Part shown: one piece after another, positions 48,194 through 56,431 of the stretch
Position numbering within the stretch: position 1 is the first letter of the stretch
How the letters are laid out: every line of letters starts with the position of its first letter
NCBI GenBank assembly: GCA_020310875.1
Contig: CM035441.1
Coordinates: 90,857,495-90,921,494, forward strand
Direction: 5' to 3'
Source: Ceratopteris richardii
Lineage: Eukaryota > Streptophyta > Polypodiopsida > Polypodiales > Pteridaceae
Length of the DNA: 64,000 bases
Program-made: the position numbers and the translations under genes
Notes under the pieces: generated by a model
Seen by the model: the letters and a program-made list of their open reading frames with translations, nothing else
The model's database searches: none
Told to the model about the DNA's origin: nothing

Positions 48194-48423
48194 TGTTGGA
48201 GTTAGACGTCTGCGGAAGCACGCGAACAGCACAAGGAAGAAGAAGAAGCTTGGAGCACAACACACAAGACTCAATGTATTACTAGAGAATGTACAAAGAT
48301 AAGTAGCCCATTAGGGCAATAGGCGTATATACAAGCCGGGGGAAGAAAACCTCCTAAAGAGGGAAAAAAGTGCCCCGGCGGTCCTAGAGTGTTCACACAC
48401 ATCACTACCTAAATATATCAACA
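48194..48423 (-). repeat. 5' LTR of copy B
   Basis: 230 bp, pairs with 43325-43554 with about one difference. It carries a (GAA)4-type block near one edge, the seed of the CTT run in copy H. Confidence 0.96.
48325..48332 (-). promoter_or_regulatory. TATA-like element in the 5' LTR of copy B
   Basis: GTATATAC (self-complementary), in the middle of the 5' LTR, is the only TATA-like motif there and could set element transcription. Inferred. Confidence 0.35.
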
Positions 48424-48730
48424 ACATTTAGGACTGTCGGGGTACATTTTTCCATCATTAGGAGGTTTTTTCCCTAGATTGTACATATGTCTATAACCCT
48501 AATAGGGCTTCTCTTATCTTTTGTGCATGCACTTGGTAATACATTGAGTACTATGTTGTGCTCCAAGCTTCTTCTTCTTCTTCTTCTTCTTCTTCTTCTT
48601 CTTCTTCTTCTTCTTCTTCTTCTTCTTCTTCTTCTTCTTCTTCTTCTTCTTCTTCTTCTTCTTCTTCTTCTTCTTCTTCTTCCTCTTCCTTGTGTTGTTT
48701 GTGTGCTTGCACAGACTTCAAAATCCAAGA
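48424..48730 (+). repeat. LTR of copy H, main part
   Basis: Reverse-complement match to the family-1 LTR from the AGGACTGTCGGGGTAC block to the ACAGACTTC...ATCCAAGA end. It is lengthened by the CTT run at 48568-48682. The first 40 bp lie before B at 43283-43324. Confidence 0.85.
48568..48682. repeat. (CTT)38 microsatellite inside an LTR
   Basis: A perfect 115-bp trinucleotide run at the position where other family-1 LTRs have about four CTT units. Poly-Leu, poly-Ser, poly-Arg and poly-Glu 'ORFs' over it are artefacts. Confidence 0.97.
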
Positions 48731-49084
48731 ATCAATATCAAAGAAAATTGTCACTTCATCTAGGGCGTTCTTGACACCCCTCTAGTCATAGTCTCAAAAT
48801 TGCATGAAAATTGGTGAGCATACTCAAGGCAATTGGGATTTCAAAACAGCTTTGATATGTGGCATTGAAATTTTGATCTTAACTCATTACAGCCTTTGAA
48901 CACACTATCATAGCGGCTATAGAGACAATTTTGTCCTTTTGTGTTGAACATATACACAGGTTTTAGTTCACCAATACAAGTGCCTCAAAGTCTGCTATAG
49001 GTTTGCTAGAGCTCAACAAGGACTTTTTGTTCAACTTTTTGATATACAACCATTTTTTTGCATCACAATATTTAGTCACAAGCC

Positions 49085-49230
49085 ATGGTTGAAAGCAATA
49101 ATGTATTCTGTATGTTGGTTGTTGAGGATAAGCTCGATGGTACTAATTACCCATTGTGGGTATATATGATGTGTCATGTATTGGTAGCAAAAGGATTGTG
49201 GAATATTATGCAAGGTGTTGGAAAACATAT
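49085..49230 (+). pseudogene. family-1 gag start, copy H
   Basis: ATG at 49085, then MVESNNVFCMLVVEDKLDGT and on to VAKGLWNIMQGVG. It matches the first ~48 residues of the copy B polyprotein and then breaks off. Confidence 0.85.
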
Positions 49231-49670
49231 GAACATGGTGGTGGCAGAAGGTTGACCAACACCCAAATTAGCCAAAAGGCATATAAGCCATACACACTCA
49301 ACAATCGCTATGAAAGCTGCCATGTGATGAGCCTCACAACTAGAAGTGGCCACAGTAGGTTGCTTCTTGCTCAACCTATTGCCACTCCTATGGAGAAAAC
49401 TTTACAGTTGAGTCTTCATGATGCTCGAGATGCATTTGATGTTGTTTTCTATCAGCATAATGTTGGATGCTTGATTTACTTATGCATAACTTGGCCTAAT
49501 ATTCAGTTTGCTATCTCTCAAGTGAGCAAGCTTATGCATTGGCCAACTGTCAAGCACCGAAAGATGGTTCAACACATCTTTCGGTACTTGAGTGTTACCT
49601 GGCTACTTGGATTGTTTTATCCCAAGGGGGGATATTATCACTAGATTTACATTCTTTTTCTAACTCTTAT
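49231..49670. pseudogene. inverted family-1 pol pieces
   Basis: Two adjoining family-1 fragments in opposite orientation. About 49232-49374 matches RNase H on the minus strand. About 49376-49670 matches the RT end and RNase H start on the plus strand (PIATPMEKTLQLSLHDARDA, YLCITWPNIQFAISQ, FRYLSVTWLLGLFYPKGG). Neither is joined to the next domain expected for its strand, so this is a rearranged fossil. Confidence 0.8.
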
Positions 49671-50040
49671 CAACCTTAAAATCAGCAATATGCTTCTGAT
49701 TAGGGCCAATGATCAGCATGTCATCAACATAGAAAATAATGATCAGAAGCACATCATTTGCATGCTTAACATATAAGGTGGTTTCAATTGGAAGATTCTC
49801 AAAATATGTACAATCAAGTAAGCATATATCTTTTCATACCAAGCATGCGGTGCTTGCTTCAAACCATATAATGGCTTTTTCAACTTGCACACTTTGCTTT
49901 CATCCTTTGTGCAAAAAACCAAGGGGCTGAAATACATGCACTTCTTCATGTAAATCACCAATCACAAATTCTATTTTAATGTTGAATTGATGTACATTCT
50001 AACCATGATGAGTTCCAAGTGCACAAACCCTACGAACATT
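49671..50040 (-). pseudogene. family-1 RT remnant, copy J (distal piece)
   Basis: The minus strand matches the RT palm and the LYGLKQAPHAWYEKI region of family 1. It continues across element I at 56432. Confidence 0.82.
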
Positions 50041-50456
50041 TGTTGACGACATGATTGCTCCTACTTCATCTACATTTGTATCCGCATGAGTGCATCTCCA
50101 TTTTGTATCCAAGAGGCACTCCATTTCTAGTCTATTTCCATTTTATATTGTATTTCCTTTGTATTTGGGTACCTTGCCATGTGCTTCTACCAGTTGTATT
50201 TATTCTCCTTTCAGGAGACTTATCCCACATATGATGTACTTTTGAGAGCCCCTCCCAAATCTATATAAGGAGGGCCTCTCCCCTCATTTGTACTTGGTTA
50301 GAAGCTTGAGGAGCCTACTCCATGCCCTTGGCAAGCTCATTTCTAATCCACATGAGTTTACCCATTTCATGGTCTACTCATTTTGTATCTCACACATTCT
50401 TTGTTTTGTGAGAGTACTTTACTTTTCATTTTGCTTCCGCGTGCATACTCTCTACA
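50041..50456 (+). repeat. 5' LTR of element I
   Basis: 416 bp, TGTTGACGACATG...CTCTCTACA, with TATA box TATATAA at 50262-50268. Confidence 0.93.
50262..50268 (+). promoter_or_regulatory. TATA box in the 5' LTR of element I
   Basis: CTATATAAGG about 190 bp before the LTR end, conserved in form in the other LTR. Confidence 0.6.
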
Positions 50457-50468
50457 TGGTATCAGAGC
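50457..50468 (+). other. primer-binding site, element I
   Basis: TGGTATCAGAGC directly after the LTR, complementary to initiator tRNA-Met. Confidence 0.9.
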
Positions 50469-53000
50469 GCTAGGTGGAGGTCTTGATGGTGCATTTGGCG
50501 GTCATTTTGGTGGTGGTGGTGCTTAAGCGTTGGTGGTCTTGCTTTCTCCTTATTGCGAGAAGCTTTTGCCATCTCTTTTGTGCTCTTTGGGCCTCAATTT
50601 GCCCATTTGCCCACCCTCCCACCCCTTCTTAATCATTATTTTGCATCCCTTTATCCCCATTTTCCCACCCTCCCACCCTTGGTTATGCCATATTTTCCTG
50701 AGGTGTTGTATGGTTCTGGTCAGAGCTATTCGGTGATCTTTGCCATTGTCTTTGATGTATTAGTATTCATTTCACAGTTCTAGTTTTTTATGTAACTACA
50801 TACATTCTTTCGATTGGACTTGTCTTACACTTGATCGACATATACTCCTTGCCAAACACCTAAGGACTGAAGCTCTGATGCCTTGCCAAGAACCTGAGTG
50901 CCAGGCACCATTACTCTCTAACAGAGAGAGAAAGAGAGACCCTCTGATAGTCTCTTCTCTCGCCAAATTTTGGCTCAAAGAATCGCAGTCAAACTACAGG
51001 TATTTCGCTGGCTTGGCCAAGTTTAGAGGATCGAAACCGTATTCTCCGACACACACACACACACACAGAGAAAGTTAGCTCTCTACGCATCAGGGCTCCA
51101 GCACAACTACTTCTCCGACACATAGAGAGAGAGAGAGAGAACAATAGCTCTCTGCACCTTTGTTATATTATCAGGTTCTCTGGAGTACTTCACCATGGCA
51201 ACCCATCGACGGTAGTGAAACACTCACACTCGCAGGCAGAGCAGCTACTAACGACCTGCATCTTCCAAGCCACATGCTTTCCATGTCTTATAGGCCACTG
51301 CTCCATAGCTGACAAGCCTGAAGCTTCTTAAATTATTGGAGCAATTGACTGTACAAGATGGCAGATGTTATGACTGCACCATTTGAATGAAAGCTATGAG
51401 ATGCCTGAACTCAGAGCGACTCTCCAACCTTTACACACGTTGCCAGCGATGATTACTGTTTGATCATCTATCGGTGACAGAATCTGAACCAGTAACTCTG
51501 TTGGAAGATCCTTCCAATTTGACTCCATGCTTGGTAGACCCCTGTCCAACAGTAGTAAACGCTGCAAGCAACCGAACGTAAGAGAAGGAGAGGGCCAAAA
51601 GTGGTAAACGCCAACAGTTTGTAGGGGGCTTCAACCCAACGCAGCACAGACGTAGACAGAACAATGAAGAAAGTAGATACTCTATACGTTATCAGTGCGG
51701 ATCTAGAAAGCCTGGGCTTGACTTTCTCTGATTCAAACTTCGCCTTGGGCTTGGAATTAGAGTTGAGCTGCCCTTCAGCTTCTACTTTCTTGCCCTTCAT
51801 CTTTGCAGAGAATTGCCTGCATGAGGCGGAAGGAAGTTGAATTGAAGACGCATCTTTACGAAGAAGTTTGCGTGCTAGGGATGAAAGAGAGGAAGAAGAT
51901 TGCATATTGGAACACATCATGCTCTGACACCCCAACTATAAATGTGAAGCGGCTGGTGCACCTTCCATTGTACAACTGGAGCACTGATACGGCCAGAGTT
52001 GCTACCAGCGCTGTCAGTCTCGTTTCCAAAAATAGCCAACAAGGATCCATCATTGCCAGAGATTTGGACCCGACTCCACACACCAATTCAGCGGAAATCA
52101 AGGGTTTTTTGCGTATTCAGGAGCTATTGATATGGAATGACATAAGTCTTTATGTCATTAACATACTCATGGCCACGTGTTGTCGTTCCCCTTGATGTGC
52201 AGACAATGCAATGCATCTGGCGCGATATCTAAATATATTGGCAAAACTACTCTCATTATTCAAGGCCCCTTCTCACTACATCACATTATCTTTGGGTGTC
52301 ATTTGACACTTAGGATAAGTTTTCAAAATATTTTTTGTGGGTTCAAAGGACTTACTCTGTATTACGTCAAGGGCATTATCCCTTCATATTTTGTAAATCG
52401 CACACCCTTGAGTACTCACTCTATTAGCATCCACTTGTGTAGTTTCCTTACGGACCTAGCCATTCAAAGGATCCTCTTGCATTCTCCCAAGGACTTTTAG
52501 CCTCTCATTGTGGATCATTTGGCATTTTAAGTACTCAAGTATCCTATTCACAAGACAATCTTTCTCAAGGACCCAACTCTCACTAGTTGGCAATAAGTGC
52601 CCCATCTTTGTATGCTCAAGAATATAAGAAGACGAATCTTTTGTGTGTGTGTGATTGTGGGATTGGAGGCTAGTCTAAGCCCACCCACAAGCTCTCTTTG
52701 ATCATCGACTCTCCCCACTCCACGGTATCTCTCTTTGCCAAAGTGAAGGGCTATTCTAAGCCCCCCCGAAGTGTCTCTTCTAATTCTTGGTGCAAGTGAA
52801 GGGCTACTCTAAGTCCCCCCCTCCCCAAGGAGTTTTTCACTCTAGTATCGATTCATTCATTTCAAGCTTTGCAATTATTTTGAAGCAGCATTTTTTGCAA
52901 GAGATTTTAGTAGTGTTTCTAAACACTTTATCTTTAAAGCTTGTGCATTTGGCGAATATTTTGGTAGTGTCTCTAAACACTTTATCCTCAAAGCTTTGTA
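50469..53000 (+). other. long leader of element I, with captured-looking sequence
   Basis: 2.5 kb between primer site and gag, far more than the roughly 300 bp of family 1. It includes a C/T-rich stretch with CCCACCCTCCCACCC repeats (50600-50690), small CA and GA runs (about 51050 and 51130) and the antisense ORF listed separately. Near gag there are direct repeats: CTA(T/C)TCTAAG(C/T)CCCCCC three times in 52660-52830, and TAGTGT(T/C)TCTAAACACTTTA at 52911 and 52965. Confidence 0.7.
51468..51920 (-). CDS. antisense ORF with mitochondrial-presequence-like N-terminus; possible captured host gene piece
   Basis: 150 codons on the minus strand inside element I's leader. From the ATG at 51920 (another in-frame ATG at 51905) the first ~35 residues are rich in Ser, Leu, Arg and Ala and poor in acidic residues (SSLARKLLRKDASS). 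They end in CRQFSAK, the look of a plant mitochondrial targeting peptide with a cleavage-type RQFSA motif. A Lys/Glu-rich segment (KMKGKKVEAEGQLNSNSKPK) and then hydrophobic stretches follow. It matches no copia domain, and its strand is opposite to the element. The most likely reading is a host gene fragment picked up by the element; the true exon may be shorter than the ORF. It could also be chance. Confidence 0.35.
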   Translation of the reverse strand: MMCSNMQSSSSLSSLARKLLRKDASSIQLPSASCRQFSAKMKGKKVEAEGQLNSNSKPKAKFESEKVKPRLSRSALITYRVSTFFIVLSTSVLRWVEAPYKLLAFTTFGPLLLLRSVACSVYYCWTGVYQAWSQIGRIFQQSYWFRFCHR

Positions 53001-55160
53001 ATGACCAAAAGTGAAGGTAGCTCATCATCTATGGCTAACTTCTTACCCTCTTTCACCCCTATTTTTATGCCTAAGGATGAACGCCTCAATGGACAAAATT
53101 ACAATCTATGGAAAGATGTCATGCGCGCATATCTCTACACGAATCTCGTACATGAGGTAGTAGATGGGTCAGACCCCGAATCCGATAGGGATACCAACTT
53201 AGACAATTGGCATGTGTGGAATGTCAAGGGCAAAAGAGCTTTAGGTCAGTTGTTACTTGCCTACGACGAACTGATGAAAGGCCATATCACAGCATGTAAG
53301 ATGTCCAAGGATACTTATGATACATTAGCTGCTTTGTATGAAGACAAGATCCCTTCAAAGATATATGCATAAGAGGCTGAGTTTCATAACTTGACCATTC
53401 GGCCACACGACACAATTACCAAGGTCATCGCCCAATTTGAGGACTACCAACGTAAATTAGCACTATGTGGTAGGCAGATCTCTAGTGAAGACATGGCCAT
53501 TAAGCTTCTTAACAAGTTACCTAAGTGGTACGAGATATTTGTCACAACTTTGTATAATCGCGGCCAAGTCTTATCTTGGGAAGAGGTTCGTCGAGTATTG
53601 CTCCTTCACGACTCGCGAGCAAAATTGACTTCCTCACAAGAGTCAGTCATGAGGGCCAAAGGCTCCTTCAACAAGGGCAAAATCCAAGTCATCATGCTAG
53701 TAATGGATCTAAGCAAGATCGCATAATTCATCAAAGAAATTCACTTGTAATTTTTGTGGCAAACTTGGGCACATTGAAAAATATTGCTTCAAGAAAAAGA
53801 ACCAAGACAAGTCTAATTCTAATTCCAAGAGTGAACATCATTCTCACTGCACAAGTGAAGACCTATTTTTCACAAGTGAACACAAAGAACTTATGGCAAC
53901 CACTCCCAAGAAAGAATGGATTTTTGATAGTGGTGCTTCATCCCACATGTGCCATGACAAAGATGATTTCCATGAGTTTGAAGAGCATCAAGGACAATTT
54001 TACCTTGGAGACAACAAGTGCATTGAAATCCAAGGAAGAGGAAAAGTTCAAGTCATCAACTCTTAAGGCGAGACCAAGTCACTAAAAGATGTTCTTTATC
54101 TACCAAGCCTCTGTAAGAATCTTCTTTCAGTCAAAGCCATCACAAAGTGCAACATGACGGTTCAGTTTGATCAAAACCAAGTTCAAGGTATTGATTGCAA
54201 ATCTAATGAAGTGATAGCTCAAGGATATGAAGATAAGGATCTCTACAATCTTTCAAGTTTTATGGCCAAGGATTCAAGTTTCAACTTGTGGCATTGCAGA
54301 TTTGGACATACCTCTTGCTTAGCTAAGATCTCTTCCAATCATCTTGTCAAAGGTCTACCCAGGATCGCACAAGTGGAATTGAATTGCAAAGCATGTGACA
54401 AGCAAACAGCTTTCTCTTTGCCTAAAGAAGCATCCATTTATGCAAATAAACCTTTAGCATTAGTCCATATTGACATTTGTGGACCAATGAGTACACCTTC
54501 TCTAAGTGGGTCCATTTACTTCTTCCTGATTGTAGATGACTTCACTAGATACACATGGGTTTATTCACTCAAGCATAAAGAAGATGCCATTTCCAAGTTT
54601 AAGGAGTGGACAACAACAGTTGAAGAAGACTTTCCAAGTTCTTTGAAGATCACCCGATCTGATGGAGATAGTAGCTTTGTCAACCCAAACTTCTCCAAGT
54701 ACCTGAAGCAACATGGAATCAAGTATCAAGCCAAGCAAGATACTCAACAAAGTATTGCATTACAAAAGAGTAGAAGTGTGATCCAAATGGCCAAAGTTAT
54801 GCTTAGACAAAAGCAACTTCCACTAAAGTATTGGGGTGAAGCAGTACAGACAGTAGTACACATTCAGAATACAGGTTTTTCAGATGTTTTGAATAACAAA
54901 ACACCATTTGAGGCTTACTTTCAAAAGAAACCAAGTGTAAGCTATTTCCGCGTCTTTGGTAGTGATGCCTACGTCCAAGGCCATGATGATGATCGGCCTC
55001 AGTAGTACATTTTCATTGGGTACAGTGAGCGACAAAAGGCATACAAACTCTACGACCCAAAGAGTCACTCAGTTACAGTAACCAAAAGTTGTACCTTTGA
55101 TGAATACTCTAAGTATTCATCCCTTTTAGATCCTCTCATTTTCGATTCAGAGGGGGATCA
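53001..55160 (+). pseudogene. copia gag, protease and integrase remnant, element I
   Basis: Gag starts MTKSEGSSSSMANFLPSF, with the capsid-like LNGQNYNLWKDVMRAYLYTN at about residue 30. It continues to a knuckle region near 53740 and protease (WIFDSGASSHMC) near 53920. GAG-pre-integrase is LWHCRFGHTS near 54290 and CKACDKQTAFSLPKEA near 54390. Integrase spans about 54440-55000 (HIDICGPMSTPSLSGS, VDDFTRYTWVY, FEAYFQKKPSVSYFRVFGSD). It ends with the start of the integrase-RT linker (YSERQKAYKLYDPKS). No RT follows. Broken. Confidence 0.85.
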
Positions 55161-56006
55161 TTCCCATTTTGAACAGTCACACTATGTGGAGCATGCTCTC
55201 TTTGTACATGACTTTCCCGATCATGATACAGTTTTGGAGCAGGAGGAATCAAAGATATCATCTCAGCTTATACCTCAGATGGATATACCTATCGTACCAT
55301 CAAAGGCTTATATTTCCCCTCAGCTTCAGTTGGGCATTACTCTGGGATCAGTGACTCGTCATTTTCCATTCCTATCTTCGAGAGTCCACTTACCTCATCT
55401 ACAGCAGCATTCTGAGCATGTACTTTTCCATTCATGGAGCCCAGTATCTGGTCACTTACCACAGGACACTCCTGCATCTACTTGGATTCATCACTCATTT
55501 GGATCCTATTCTGAGCCAGCTTCTCGGTTCAGAGGGGGCTTCCAAGGTTCTACCGACACACATCAGGACTTTGTACACTCCATGGAGGACTTCAGCATAC
55601 AGATGTACTACCATGTGACTATGATTTTATGCTTCATGCTTTATGTTTCACTCTTGCAGGACCTACTTCTTGGCATTACACATAGTGTGGTGGACATGGT
55701 GGAAGCTTTGGATGTTCCAACATACCACATGTAGTCATCCTACCTATCTCACATGGAGGTGATCTCGTCCAGTGAGATCTTGTTCCGCTCGTGTACCTCG
55801 TTGGTGGCATACCTCTGGAGCATTCGCTTGATCCATGTGGTGGACATATTATGGAGTACCTGGCAATCCCGCATGGTTGATACCACTTGGACGCTATGGA
55901 TTCCCAGACATCGACTTCCTGGTGCTCGTGCTGCTACTGCTGATACATTCTTGGTGGACCTTTCTCACATACCCTAGCAGCCTCCATACACTCCAAAATG
56001 GAGCTG
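55161..56006 (+). other. unassigned 3' region of element I
   Basis: Occupies the place of RT and RNase H. The first part (ORF 55186-55734) is rich in His, Ser, Pro and Gln and may be an expanded integrase-RT linker. The remainder, up to the polypurine tract, shows no domain and has repeated ATGTGGTGGACAT/ACATGGTGGAAG words. Confidence 0.5.
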
Positions 56007-56015
56007 CAGAGGGGG
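56007..56015 (+). other. polypurine tract, element I
   Basis: CAGAGGGGG immediately before the 3' LTR. Confidence 0.75.
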
Positions 56016-56431
56016 TGTTGATGACATGATTGCTCCTACTTCATCTACATTTGTATCCGTATGAGTGCATCTCCATTTTGTATCCAGGAAGCACTCCATT
56101 TCTAGTCTATTTCCATTTTATATTGTATTTCCTTTGTATTTGGGTACCTTGCCATGTGCTTCTACCAGTTGTATTAATTCTCCTTTCAGGAGACTTATCC
56201 CACATATGATGTACTTTTGAGAGCCCCTCCCAAATCTATATGAGGAGGGCCTCTCCCCTCATTTGTACTTGGTTAGAAGCTTGAGGATCCTACTCCATGC
56301 TCTTGGCAAGCTCATTTCTAATCCACATGAGTTTACCCATTTCATGGTCTACTCATTTTGTGTCTCACACATTCTTTGTTTTGTGAGAGTACTTTACTTT
56401 TCATTTTGCTTCCGCATGCGTACTCTCCACA
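56016..56431 (+). repeat. 3' LTR of element I
   Basis: 416 bp, TGTTGATGACATG...CTCTCCACA; about 12 differences from the 5' LTR. Followed by CATT. Confidence 0.93.

Larger units (their letters stand above)
43325..48423 (-). mobile_element. Family-1 Ty1/copia element, copy B, looks whole
   Basis: 5099 bp, minus strand. 230-bp LTRs at 43325-43554 and 48194-48423 differ at about one site. A perfect TSD ACATT flanks it (43320-43324 and 48424-48428). Primer site, leader, one gag-pol frame of 1421 codons and polypurine tract are all in place and the copy looks whole. It is the youngest element here by LTR identity. It sits in the LTR of copy H. Confidence 0.96.
43283..49230 (+). mobile_element. Family-1 copia fragment, copy H (split by B)
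   Basis: A plus-strand family-1 5' LTR begins near 43283 and resumes at 48424 after the B insertion, ending near 48730. A primer-site-like stretch, leader and the first gag codons (ATG at 49085) follow. It breaks off near 49230 where inverted family-1 pieces begin. Orientation is opposite to B. It carries the expanded CTT run in its LTR. Broken, and older than B. Confidence 0.8.
50041..56431 (+). mobile_element. Ty1/copia-type element I, without recognisable RT/RNase H
   Basis: A plus-strand element with paired 416-bp LTRs (50041-50456, 56016-56431; about 12 differences), primer site TGGTATCAGAGC, polypurine tract, and CATT at both edges as TSD. It has a 2.5-kb leader, then gag, protease and integrase in copia order, then about 0.8 kb of unassigned sequence. 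No RT or RNase H is recognisable. Coding is broken. LTR divergence near 3% makes it older than B and younger than C and D. Its movement would have relied on another element's RT. Confidence 0.9.

Noticed and set aside
48474-48785. Poly-Leu, poly-Ser, poly-Glu and poly-Arg open frames
   Set aside because: By-products of the CTT repeat inside an LTR.
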